A DNA stretch of 25,460 nt from an uncultured Blautia sp. (lineage in GTDB: Bacteria; Bacillota; Clostridia; Lachnospirales; Lachnospiraceae), in contig CAKRRX010000027.1 in NCBI GenBank assembly GCA_934394595.1, positions 1-25,460 on the forward strand. The letters are read 5' to 3'. Position numbers and translations under genes: made by a program. Below the pieces are notes generated by a model that worked only from the letters and a program-made list of their open reading frames with translations, did not search any database and was not told the DNA's origin. Shown here piece by piece: positions 15,673 through 23,278 of this stretch (positions are counted from its first letter, which is position 1; each line of letters opens with the position of its first letter).

Positions 15673-17291
15673 ACAGTTCTTTTTTCCCTTGCATATTCTG
15701 TCGGTGTCTTGCCTGTCATTTTCTTAAAGGAAATCCCAAAATAATGGGGATCGGAAAAGCCAACTTTTTCCGCAATCTCATAATTCTTTAATGTCGTATT
15801 TTTCAGGAGTTCCTTGGCTTTTTCCATTCTGATATTGATCAGATACTCCAGGAACGTACCACCTGTCATATCTTTGAAGATCGTACTGAAATAGCTGGTA
15901 CTGATATTCAGATAAGAGCAGATATCATTGAGGCTTAGGTTAGGCTCCATATAATGTTTCTGGATATAATCCACTGCCAGGACAGCCTGCCGCTGGCCAC
16001 TGGAGCTGTTCACGGAAGAACAGCGTTCATATACCTCGCAGACATAATTTTCTACCATTGTAAATGCCTCTTTAAAGGTTTTCTGTTCAGTAACCTTTTC
16101 CATAAGAAGTTCCCTTTTGCGAAAAAGATCCTCATTATCCGGGGAAACTGCCTCCCAGCAGCTTCCGGCATGGCGCAGGATCATCTGCAAACATACACAG
16201 GCCTGACTTTTGTCCACTTTCGCATTCATTATTTCCTTCTTTATAAGAAGAAGTGCCTGGTTCATTTCAGTCTCATTTCCGGTTCTGATTCCATCTGTCA
16301 TGCTGCGCAAAGGCTCCTGAAGGGAAAGGCTTCGCTCCTCCTTCAGTTCTTCCGTATCAATCAGAAGATTTCCTCCCAGCAAATATCGAAGTTCTATGGC
16401 TTTATCTGCCTGCTTATGGGAATGCAAAGCTTCTCCCGGAGTTCGTACCCATCCGCCAATTCCTGTGGATACCTCTATTCCGATCACTTCTTTTACCTTC
16501 TGCTGTATTTCCTGACAGATATCACGGATCTGGGCTGCAAACTCCCGGTTCCGGTTTCCCATAAAAAGAATACACACCCGGTTATTTCCCTCCTGATATG
16601 CAATGCCAGCCTTTTCTCCTGTGACGATCTCATCTGCAACATTGAATAACACAAAAGCCATCAATGCACTTTCCTGTCTTTTCTCCATATCAATCTGATG
16701 AATGTCTGAATAGAGATCCATGTCGAACACTGCCACTTTGTAAGAAGAGGCATTCAACACGATTCCCATTCCTTCCAATTCATCCAGGCTCTCCTGTACA
16801 TCTCTTGTACAGCTTACCAATGCTTCAATTGCCTTGGAACGGATCACAAGAGCATTTTTGTTGTAATCCTGGGAGGTTTTGGTAAGAGATTCCATTTTCT
16901 GCTTTTCCTTACGCTGCTGATCTACCTTTTCCTTCATCTTTTTGATTACTTCACGCAGCTCCATAGCAGTTACAGGCTTTAACATATACTCACTTACATT
17001 ATACTGGATTGCTTTCTTGGCATATTCAAATTCGCCAAATCCACTGAAAATAACGATCACAATATCCGGATAGTTGTCATGAAGAAAATGGCTCAGTTCC
17101 ATACCATCCATATATGGCATAAGTATATCTGTGAGAACAATATCCACCGGATGGGTCTTTACAAAGTCAGCAGCCTGCTGCCCATTCTCACAATCTCCCA
17201 CAAGTTCACAGTCCATGGATTTCCAGTCAATATTTTCCCTGATCGCATCACGTACCAGGATTTCATCGTCTACAAGTAAAATTCGATACAT
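15669..17291 (-). CDS. YesN-type response regulator of the second sensory operon
   Basis: This 540-residue regulator is first in the operon yesN-apbE-yesM-binding protein. The receiver has D8/D9, phosphate acceptor D55 in VLTDILMP, S83 and K105 in YMLKP. AraC-type helix-turn-helix motifs lie at about 435-537, with GFSDPHYFGISFKKMTGKTPTEY at the end, split here as GFSDPHYFGISF and KKMTGKTPTEY. The ATG at 17291 starts exactly at the receiver, but its ribosome site is weak (GAAAGG about 8 bases upstream). The upstream reading frame at 17349 has a stronger site and overlaps this start. The gene probably controls the importer operon next to its own operon. It is a different lineage from the regulator at 310, with clearly distinct linker sequence. 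Confidence 0.93.
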   Translation of the reverse strand: MYRILLVDDEILVRDAIRENIDWKSMDCELVGDCENGQQAADFVKTHPVDIVLTDILMPYMDGMELSHFLHDNYPDIVIVIFSGFGEFEYAKKAIQYNVSEYMLKPVTAMELREVIKKMKEKVDQQRKEKQKMESLTKTSQDYNKNALVIRSKAIEALVSCTRDVQESLDELEGMGIVLNASSYKVAVFDMDLYSDIHQIDMEKRQESALMAFVLFNVADEIVTGEKAGIAYQEGNNRVCILFMGNRNREFAAQIRDICQEIQQKVKEVIGIEVSTGIGGWVRTPGEALHSHKQADKAIELRYLLGGNLLIDTEELKEERSLSLQEPLRSMTDGIRTGNETEMNQALLLIKKEIMNAKVDKSQACVCLQMILRHAGSCWEAVSPDNEDLFRKRELLMEKVTEQKTFKEAFTMVENYVCEVYERCSSVNSSSGQRQAVLAVDYIQKHYMEPNLSLNDICSYLNISTSYFSTIFKDMTGGTFLEYLINIRMEKAKELLKNTTLKNYEIAEKVGFSDPHYFGISFKKMTGKTPTEYAREKRTV

Positions 17292-17349
17292 AGTTTTTGC
17301 CTTTCTTTTTCATACAGATTGAAACATGCAAGCTCCCCCCATAAGCCAT
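17263..17349 (-). CDS. Possible 28-codon upstream reading frame overlapping the regulator start
   Basis: An ATG at 17349, with GGGGAG at 17358-17363 eight bases upstream, opens a frame that starts MAYGGSLHVSICMKKK and ends at 17263, 29 bases inside the regulator gene in another frame. Its ribosome site is better than that of the regulator. It could be a leader peptide that sets regulator translation, or chance. No homology is recognised. Confidence 0.2.
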   Translation of the reverse strand: MAYGGSLHVSICMKKKGKNYVSNFTCRR

Positions 17350-17373
17350 CATCATGTCTCCCCTTCTATTTCA

Positions 17374-17425
17374 TTTATGATGATATCAGGGGCAAAAGGT
17401 CAAAACCTCTCACACCTGACATCAT
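17374..17425 (-). promoter_or_regulatory. Candidate promoter of the second sensory operon within a repeat/inverted repeat
   Basis: On the minus strand, TTGACC (17398-17403) is followed by an 18-base spacer and CATAAA (17374-17379). The 26-bp segment 17380-17405 recurs at 25293-25318 (23 of 26 identical). ATGATATCAGG (17380-17390) and CCTGACATCAT (17415-17425) form an inverted repeat with one mismatch that brackets the -35, so a regulator may bind here. Confidence 0.45.
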
Positions 17426-17493
17426 TTTATCTAAATAGTATCTTATCACAGACCATATAATTATGCAAACTAAACAATAGTCTGGAATTTCAC

Positions 17494-17551
17494 AAAGCTA
17501 TAGAAAAAAGACTGCAGAGCCTAATTCTCTACAGTCTTTTTCTATAGCTTT
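17494..17551. terminator. Long bidirectional terminator after the catabolic operon
   Basis: AAAGCTATAGA (17494-17504) pairs with TCTATAGCTTT (17541-17551). Inside it, GACTGCAGAG pairs with CTCTACAGTC (one mismatch), flanked by A- and T-runs. On the minus strand the inner stem is followed by TTTTTT, so it stops the operon ending at 17576 before the sensory operon begins. Confidence 0.9.
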
Positions 17552-17575
17552 TCGCTAAAACAATTGCATTATTCC

Positions 17576-18586
17576 TTATTTAACGATCACGCCATCCTCA
17601 TCCCACAGATCATGCCAGTCCTTTGCACCTTCCCACAAAAATACATGTCCTTTGATCAGGCGGTTATTCTTATCCAGAGAACGGATGGTCTCCATTTCAG
17701 CATCGGTAAGGGGATCTTCCGTCACACATTTCAGATTCATAGTGTAATTCTTCTCTTTCAAAGAAAACGGAATTGGTGATGCCCCTCTTTGTACTGCCCA
17801 TTTGATACAAATAACTGCCGGATGTACTCCATGTGCCTGGGCAATGGCCTTCAGCTCTGGCAGCTCAATGTCTGCGATATCCTCCGGCATCTTGTCACGC
17901 TCCGGACGCTCCGGGGAACCGATCGGGCAGAAACCTACCACTTCGATGCCATGGTTTTTACAATAATCAAACAGTTCCGGCTGCTGGAAGCACGGATGAA
18001 GCTCCATCTCAATTGCTGCCGGTTTGATTCTGCAAAGTGGAAGAACTGCTTCCAGTTTCGGGATTGTCATATTGGACATTCCGATATGTTTGGTCAGCCC
18101 CATATCTACCAGACGTTCCATCTGACGCCAGGTCTTCATGAAGCGCTCTACTGTAAAAGGCTTGGAATCAGGATTTCTGGAATCTACGTCACAGTGTGGC
18201 GCATGGTAATTCGGGAATGGCCAGTGAACATAATACATATCCAGATAATCAAGCTTCAGATCCTTTAATGTTTTTGCGCAGGCAAGAAGGACATCACCAT
18301 CCCCATGCATGTCGTTCCATACCTTAGATGCAATAAAGAGATCTTCTCTCTTTACAATTCCTTCATCAAAAGCATCTGCAAATACCTTTCCGATCATGTC
18401 CTCATTGCCATAGCATGCAGCACAGTCAAAGGAACGGTATCCAACACGGATAGCACCTGCAACAGCAGCAGAAACTGCATCCGCATCTGCATGGTCACTT
18501 CCAAAGGTTCCCATACCTACAGCTGGCATTTTGGCACCGGTATAGAGTGTTCTCTGTGGTACAGTTGTGGGATCAATCATTGTCAT
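17576..18586 (-). CDS. Aldo/keto reductase
   Basis: This 336-residue cytoplasmic NAD(P)H-dependent oxidoreductase has the complete AKR tetrad: D54 in RSFDCAACYG, Y59, K88 in IASKVWN and H121 in YYVHWPFP. The TIM-barrel motifs GMGTFGS, HIGMSNMTIPKLEAV and the late IKWAVQRGASPIP cofactor region are present. Such enzymes reduce sugar aldehydes or small aldehydes, or run in reverse. It is the last gene of the aldolase-LacI-kinase-dehydrogenase operon, 21 bases after the dehydrogenase, so its substrate is probably an intermediate or the aldehyde product of that pathway. I chose the first Met (18586) because AGGAGG (18595-18600) sits 8 bases upstream. Lactaldehyde reduction is one possibility, given the rhamnose genes nearby, but nothing proves it. 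Confidence 0.92.
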   Translation of the reverse strand: MTMIDPTTVPQRTLYTGAKMPAVGMGTFGSDHADADAVSAAVAGAIRVGYRSFDCAACYGNEDMIGKVFADAFDEGIVKREDLFIASKVWNDMHGDGDVLLACAKTLKDLKLDYLDMYYVHWPFPNYHAPHCDVDSRNPDSKPFTVERFMKTWRQMERLVDMGLTKHIGMSNMTIPKLEAVLPLCRIKPAAIEMELHPCFQQPELFDYCKNHGIEVVGFCPIGSPERPERDKMPEDIADIELPELKAIAQAHGVHPAVICIKWAVQRGASPIPFSLKEKNYTMNLKCVTEDPLTDAEMETIRSLDKNNRLIKGHVFLWEGAKDWHDLWDEDGVIVK

Positions 18587-18607
18587 ATCTTTCTCCTCCT
18601 TTTTGAT

Positions 18608-19657
18608 TCAGTCTTCATTTACCAGCAGGATCTTGCCTTTTACAAGTCCCGGGGTCTTAAACAGCTGGAAAGCCTCCTGTGCCTGGCTCATCGGCATCTT
18701 GCAGTATACAAAGCCCGGATCAAATTTCAGCTGTCCTGTAGCAAAGTAGTGAGCTGTAAGCTCCCATTCTTTTCCTGGGAACGGAGAACTGTAGGACATC
18801 CAGGAACCGGTAAGCTTGAACTCTTTACGGTTCATATTTTCCCACTGCTTTGGTGTGAAAGTAAGGTCTGCATGAGGCGTACCGATAAAGCACACATGAG
18901 ATTTATTTGCAGCCAGTTCAAAAGCCATATGCATAGTAGGGACCTGTCCTGCAGTCTCAAATACATACGCATATCCCTTGCCACCTGTAAGTGCCATAGC
19001 TTCTTCCATATAGTTCTCTTTTGTGGTATCCACAACTGCATCTGCGCCCATACGCAGTGCAAGATCAAGACGCTCCCGGCTGATGTCAAATACTACGACT
19101 TTCTTGGAGCCGAAAATCTTTGCCCACTGCATGGTAAAGATTCCAATGGTTCCGCAGCCTAAAATTGCCACGCACTCTCCGCCCTGATAATCGTTCTGCA
19201 AAAGTCCGTGAAGAGCTACTGTAGATGGCTCAAACATTGCCCCCTGCTCATAAGAAATAGACGGGTCAAAGGGAATGGCATTCTGCTCCGGGATCACAAC
19301 ATAATCTGCATTGCTGCCCTGCTGTCTGGACCCGATAAAGCTGTAATGCTTGCACAGGGAGAAATTGCCATTCTGGCAGTCATCGCACTTCATACATGGA
19401 AGAAGGGGCGCTCCGGAAACTCTGTCTCCAACCTTCACCTTTGTCACACCTTCGCCGACCTCCACAACATCGCCGGAAAACTCATGTCCCAGAACGATCG
19501 GATAAAAATGCACACCATGATTCAACACACGCGGAATGTCTGATCCACAGATACCGGAAGCCTTTACTTTGATTTTCACCCAGCCTGGCTTTGCCTGTGG
19601 CTCTTCGATTTCCTGATACTGCACGTCCTCATTTGCAACTACAACTGCTGCTTTCAT
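18608..19657 (-). CDS. Zinc-dependent medium-chain dehydrogenase, GatD-like (polyol or polyol-phosphate)
   Basis: This 349-residue enzyme should oxidise a secondary alcohol to a ketone with NAD(P). Catalytic zinc ligands are C37 in GICGSD, H58 and E59 in LGHEF. A structural zinc site is formed by C88, C91, C94 and C102, and GCGTIG (167-172) is the Rossmann loop. The segments SGICGSDIPRVLNHGVHFYP, PLLPCMKC, YSFIGSRQQG and LTGSWMSYSSPFPGKEWE closely resemble galactitol-1-phosphate 5-dehydrogenase (GatD) of E. coli as I recall it. No PTS galactitol transporter is present here, so the substrate may be a free polyol or another phosphate. It lies 14 bases after the kinase stop and 21 bases before the reductase. 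Confidence 0.9.
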   Translation of the reverse strand: MKAAVVVANEDVQYQEIEEPQAKPGWVKIKVKASGICGSDIPRVLNHGVHFYPIVLGHEFSGDVVEVGEGVTKVKVGDRVSGAPLLPCMKCDDCQNGNFSLCKHYSFIGSRQQGSNADYVVIPEQNAIPFDPSISYEQGAMFEPSTVALHGLLQNDYQGGECVAILGCGTIGIFTMQWAKIFGSKKVVVFDISRERLDLALRMGADAVVDTTKENYMEEAMALTGGKGYAYVFETAGQVPTMHMAFELAANKSHVCFIGTPHADLTFTPKQWENMNRKEFKLTGSWMSYSSPFPGKEWELTAHYFATGQLKFDPGFVYCKMPMSQAQEAFQLFKTPGLVKGKILLVNED

Positions 19658-19671
19658 TGTTAAATACCTCC

Positions 19672-21186
19672 TTACTGCCGCACCATCATATGCTTCACAG
19701 ATTCGTATAATTCTCTGTATGTACGGTATGTCTTATCATATGTTTCTTTATTTAAAGGATTCGGCTCATGACTCCTGGTTTCCCGTACAGTCAGTGAAAC
19801 CGCTTCCTCATAATCTTTATAAACTCCCACACCTACACCTGCCAGAATAGCAGCACCCAGTGTGGTAGCTGTATCAGATGCCGGAACTACCACTTTCTTT
19901 CCGGTTACATCTGCCTTGATCTGTGTCCACAAAAGAGAATTGGCAGAGCCTCCCATAGCTCGAAGTACCTTCACCTCTGCACCTGCTGCCTCTGCGACCT
20001 CCAGATTGTGGCGAAGAGAAAAAGCAACCCCTTCCATACAGGCTCTTACCATATGTCCCTTGCTCTTGGCAAAGTCAAGGCCATAGAAAACGCCCTTTGC
20101 ATATGGATTCCAGATAGGTGAACGCTCGCCGGACATATAGGGAAGAAATACCACCCCTTCACTTCCTGCCGGAATCTTTTGGGCAAGCTCATTAAGCTGA
20201 TCCAAAGAGGAGACACCTGTCTCTTTGCTCTTACTTCTCTCATAATCTGCAAACTCTTTCTCAAACCAGCGCATCACACCGCCGCCTCCAGTGGTTCCGC
20301 CCTGAAGCAGCCACTGTCCTGGAACTACATGAAATCCAAGAATCAGGCTGGGATCTGCCTTATAAGTGTCGGTGCAGATGCTCATACCACCAGCCTGTCC
20401 TCCCTGCTCCTGGGTTTCTCCCGGATGGATCACACCAGCCCCCAGAGTACCGCAGGCTGCATCCAGCCCTCCAGCTACCACAGGAGTCCCTGCAGTAAGC
20501 CCGCATCTGGCAGCCGCTTCCTCAGTCACAGTGCCTACAACCTGGTCACATGGAACAATATCCGGTAAAAATTCCATAGGGATTCCCAGTCTGTCACACA
20601 TTTCCTTATCCCAGGTACCAGTGCGCATATCAAAACAGTGCAGGCCATATCCCTGAGAAAGATCCTGGGTAACTGCTCCTGTCAGACGATAAGCTATGAA
20701 GCTGTTGGACTGCAGAATCTTGTAAATTTTCCCATAAATCTCAGGCATGTTTTCCTTATACCAGAGGATCTTGGCAGTGGTATAAGAAGGCTGGAGAGAA
20801 TTCCCCGCAAGCAAAAAGATCTTCTCTGTACCAATCTCTTCATTCAATCTGTCGCAGATTTCCTGGGCTCTGGTATCCATCCAGATCGGTGTATCCGTCA
20901 GAACCCTTCCCTGATTATCAATAGCTATGGCAGACCAACTCTGCCCGTCGATTCCCACTCCGGCAATCTGCTCCGGATCTATATCGCCGGTACTCAAGCA
21001 TTTTTGAATGGCACCGCACACAGCATCCCACCATTCCTCCGGATTCTGCTGTGCCCAGCCCTCCTGTGGATAATATACAGGATAATCCCCTGTAGCAGAT
21101 GCCATTACCCTGCCGTGCCTGTCAAATACGGCAATTTTACAGGCACTGGTCCCTATATCAATTCCTAATAAATAGTTTTTGCTCAT
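19672..21186 (-). CDS. FGGY-family carbohydrate kinase, xylulokinase-like
   Basis: This 504-residue kinase phosphorylates a ketose or similar sugar with ATP. The N lobe begins LLGIDIGTSACKIAVFD, and the xylulokinase-type GVGIDGQSWSAIAID and IWMDTRAQEI segments follow. The catalytic-base candidate is D242 in VAGGLDAACGTLGAG, and the C lobe has FLPYMSGERSPIWNP and MGGSANSLLWTQIKADVTG. Length and motifs match XylB, but the surrounding aldolase and GatD-like genes do not form a xylose pathway (no xylose isomerase), so I leave the symbol empty. ATGA overlap (4 bases) with the LacI stop, and an AGGAG site inside the lacI end, show translational coupling. Confidence 0.9.
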   Translation of the reverse strand: MSKNYLLGIDIGTSACKIAVFDRHGRVMASATGDYPVYYPQEGWAQQNPEEWWDAVCGAIQKCLSTGDIDPEQIAGVGIDGQSWSAIAIDNQGRVLTDTPIWMDTRAQEICDRLNEEIGTEKIFLLAGNSLQPSYTTAKILWYKENMPEIYGKIYKILQSNSFIAYRLTGAVTQDLSQGYGLHCFDMRTGTWDKEMCDRLGIPMEFLPDIVPCDQVVGTVTEEAAARCGLTAGTPVVAGGLDAACGTLGAGVIHPGETQEQGGQAGGMSICTDTYKADPSLILGFHVVPGQWLLQGGTTGGGGVMRWFEKEFADYERSKSKETGVSSLDQLNELAQKIPAGSEGVVFLPYMSGERSPIWNPYAKGVFYGLDFAKSKGHMVRACMEGVAFSLRHNLEVAEAAGAEVKVLRAMGGSANSLLWTQIKADVTGKKVVVPASDTATTLGAAILAGVGVGVYKDYEEAVSLTVRETRSHEPNPLNKETYDKTYRTYRELYESVKHMMVRQ

Positions 21187-22190
21187 TCCTGTCTCCTGAT
21201 GGATTTCCCCATAAAAATATCAGTCTGAAGTTTTCGGATAATATGCTCTGGAAGTTCCTTCTGCCCTTCCAGCCGTGCCAGCATGATCTGAGCAGTCTCC
21301 CTGGCAATCTTCTCTGTAGGCTGGGATACAATGGTCAGGGCAGGCCTGCAGGCTCTGGCAAATGGCAGATTGTCAAACCCCACTAAAGAAATGTCATCTG
21401 GCATGGAAACTCCCATCTCATTCAAACCGATCACAGCTCCCATAGTCATCTCATAATTGGTGACAAATACCGCCGTCATATCCGGATTTTCCCTCACCAG
21501 GACTTCCACAGCCTTTACACCGCCCTGGATGGTATAATCCCCATGGCAGATCAGTCTGTCCTCCACTGGTATTCCATACTGCTTCAGCGCCTTCAGATAG
21601 CCCAGCATACGCTGCCTGGCAGTAAACACCTCATCTGGTCCCCCGATCAGCCCGATCTTCTGATGCTGCTGCTCTACCAGCATCGTCACCGCATTCTGCG
21701 CTGCTGTCTCATTATCAACCAGCACACAGTCACATGAAATCTCCTGTATCATACGGTCGATCAGCACAATAGGCTTCCCTGTCTTCTGGAATTTCCGCAG
21801 ATGAGAACCGGTCATGTCAACAGGCATATTGATAATGCCGTCTACCCGTTTTCTTGTGAGGAAATCCACAGCTTCCTTCTCCAGTGCCTTATCCGTCCTG
21901 CAGTCACAGACAATGGCTGCATATCCGTGACTTCGCAGAATATCTTCCATTCCACTGATGATCTCAGCGCAAAATACATTATTCAGCTCCGGAATCACCA
22001 CTCCCACAGTCCTGGTGGCATTGGTCTTCAGTCCCCTGGCCACTTCATTCACTTCATAGTGCAGCTCTTCTATGGCTTCCTCAATCTTCACACGATTCTT
22101 CTCCCTTACATTTCCCCCATTAAAGTAAGAAGAGATCGTGGCTAGTCCCAGTCCTGTCTTCCTGGCAATGTCCTTCATCGTTGCTGCCAT
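21183..22190 (-). CDS. LacI-family transcriptional regulator
   Basis: This 335-residue repressor-type protein has an N-terminal helix-turn-helix (MKDIARKTGLGLATISSYF), a hinge region (NEVARGLKT) and a sugar-binding core at about 60-330, with VGVVIPELNNVFCAEIISG and ISLVGFDNLPFARACRPALT. It sits inside the operon between the aldolase (11-base gap) and the kinase (4-base overlap), so it probably controls its own operon. GAGG, overlapping the aldolase stop, serves as ribosome site. A likely operator is the GAAACGTTTC palindrome at 23108-23117, just downstream of the operon start point. The effector is probably the pathway sugar or a phosphorylated intermediate. Confidence 0.94.
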   Translation of the reverse strand: MAATMKDIARKTGLGLATISSYFNGGNVREKNRVKIEEAIEELHYEVNEVARGLKTNATRTVGVVIPELNNVFCAEIISGMEDILRSHGYAAIVCDCRTDKALEKEAVDFLTRKRVDGIINMPVDMTGSHLRKFQKTGKPIVLIDRMIQEISCDCVLVDNETAAQNAVTMLVEQQHQKIGLIGGPDEVFTARQRMLGYLKALKQYGIPVEDRLICHGDYTIQGGVKAVEVLVRENPDMTAVFVTNYEMTMGAVIGLNEMGVSMPDDISLVGFDNLPFARACRPALTIVSQPTEKIARETAQIMLARLEGQKELPEHIIRKLQTDIFMGKSIRRQE

Positions 22191-22201
22191 GATACGACCT
22201 C

Positions 22202-23050
22202 TTACTCAGCCTTTCCGTCGCAGCCGCAAACCTTCATACGTGCTTTCACCAATTCTTTCACTGCAGCAATTCCTGCCTTGCCATATGCCTTAGGATCAAA
22301 TACCTTCTCATCCTCCAGAGTCTCACGCACTGCTTTGGTATATGCAGCACGAAGCTCAGTGGCAAAATTCACCTTACAGATACCTCTCTTCACACAGTCC
22401 ATAACGTCCTCATCGCTGAGTCCGGATGCACCATGGAGCACAAGGGGAATGTCTACAACCTTACGGATCTCACTTAAACGCTCCTTATCCAGTACCGGAG
22501 TACCTACATAAAAGCCATGTGCAGTACCAATTGCCACTGCAAGGGAAGTGACTCCTGTACGCTCTGCAAACTCCCTGGCCTCTTCCGGATCTGTATTGGT
22601 ATCAGCTACCGCAACAAGGTCATCCTCCTTGCCGCCAACCTTGCCAAGCTCTGCCTCGCATGGGATTCCCATAGATGCTGCCACGTCTGCAACCTTCTTG
22701 CTTACCTCAATGTTGCTCTCATAATCCAGCTTGGAACCATCGATCATAACAGAAGTATAACCAGCTTTCAGTGCTTTCATGGCAAGATCAAAGCTGCTGC
22801 CATGGTCAAGATGCAGGCACACCGGAACAGATGCCTTTGCAGCCTCTGCTGCAACAATAGCCTGATAAGTCTCAAGAGTCCCATACTTCACGGTAGATGG
22901 GGTAGTCTGGATCATAACCGGTGCTTTCATCTCCTCAGCCGCCTGGATGATCGCCTTCACCATCTCCATATTCTCCGCATTAAATGCACCTACTGCATAA
23001 CCGCCCTGCTGCGCTTTTTGCAACATTTCCTCAGATGTAACAAGTGGCAT
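22202..23050 (-). CDS. Class II ketose-bisphosphate aldolase, GatY/KbaY-like
   Basis: This 282-residue zinc aldolase should split a ketose (bis)phosphate into DHAP and an aldehyde. Zinc and catalytic segments are visible: HLDHGSSFD (D82, H83), the acidic CEAELGKVGGKEDD, IGTAHGFY (H178) and LVLHGASGLSD (H206), followed by CKVNFATEL. Length and these segments resemble tagatose-bisphosphate aldolase GatY/KbaY more than the longer fructose-bisphosphate FbaA type, but FBP activity cannot be excluded. The ATG at 23050 was chosen because AGGAGG (23056-23061) is 5 bases upstream; the ATG at 23083 has no such site and lies across the leader hairpin. It is the first gene of the five-gene operon and is divergent from the FucU-like gene. 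Confidence 0.92.
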   Translation of the reverse strand: MPLVTSEEMLQKAQQGGYAVGAFNAENMEMVKAIIQAAEEMKAPVMIQTTPSTVKYGTLETYQAIVAAEAAKASVPVCLHLDHGSSFDLAMKALKAGYTSVMIDGSKLDYESNIEVSKKVADVAASMGIPCEAELGKVGGKEDDLVAVADTNTDPEEAREFAERTGVTSLAVAIGTAHGFYVGTPVLDKERLSEIRKVVDIPLVLHGASGLSDEDVMDCVKRGICKVNFATELRAAYTKAVRETLEDEKVFDPKAYGKAGIAAVKELVKARMKVCGCDGKAE

Positions 23051-23063
23051 ATTTTCCTCCTTC

Positions 23064-23082
23064 TGCCTGAATATAACAGGCA
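23064..23082 (-). other. Leader hairpin just before the aldolase ribosome site
   Basis: TGCCTG (23064-23069) and CAGGCA (23077-23082) form a 6-bp stem with a 7-base loop, ending 2 bases before the AGGAGG site. It lies in the predicted mRNA leader and could protect the 5' end or influence translation. Confidence 0.4.
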
Positions 23083-23107
23083 ATTGAATCTTTAATTTAC
23101 CGAAACC

Positions 23108-23117
23108 GAAACGTTTC
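23108..23117. promoter_or_regulatory. Candidate LacI-family operator
   Basis: GAAACGTTTC is a perfect palindrome with the central CG typical of LacI-family operators. It lies about 5-14 bases downstream of the predicted start of the aldolase operon, where a repressor would block elongation. It does not match the CcpA cre consensus at the outer positions. The operon encodes its own LacI protein. Confidence 0.6.
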
Positions 23118-23128
23118 TGTTTTGGTTC

Positions 23129-23157
23129 ATCATACCTCTTTCCTTCCTTTCTGTCAA
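23129..23157 (-). promoter_or_regulatory. Strong promoter of the aldolase-lacI-kinase-dehydrogenase-reductase operon
   Basis: On the minus strand a perfect TTGACA (23152-23157), a 17-base spacer and TATGAT (23129-23134) form a near-consensus promoter. The predicted start is near 23122, giving a leader of about 72 bases. Confidence 0.8.
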
Positions 23158-23160
23158 CCG

Positions 23161-23191
23161 TAAATATTTCATCTTTTTGCGTAAGATTTTA
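23161..23191. promoter_or_regulatory. Tandem A/T boxes, candidate regulator site C
   Basis: TAAATATTTC (23161-23170) and TAAGATTTTA (23182-23191) start 21 bp apart, just upstream of the TTGACA of the aldolase operon and between it and the divergent FucU-like gene. The layout resembles sites A and B. ACCGTAAATATTT is shared exactly with the minus strand of site B. The second box is degenerate, so confidence is modest. Confidence 0.35.
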
Positions 23192-23278
23192 CCTTGAAAA
23201 TTCCCTGGATTCAGGGTAACTTATAAAGTAGAATATTTTCGGAACTCAGTTTTCGATAAAACGAAGGGAGAACACATT

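Noticed and set aside
18305..19162. 285-codon plus-strand frame across the reductase/dehydrogenase junction
   Set aside because: It crosses two well-supported minus-strand genes and has low-complexity Cys/Ser/His-rich content without a ribosome site.
19672..21186. Naming the kinase xylB
   Set aside because: Motifs fit xylulokinase, but no xylose isomerase is present and FGGY specificity is hard to read from motifs, so only the family is given.
23108..23117. CcpA cre site
   Set aside because: Central AAACGTTT fits, but the outer TG and CA of the cre consensus are missing. A LacI-family operator for the resident regulator fits better.
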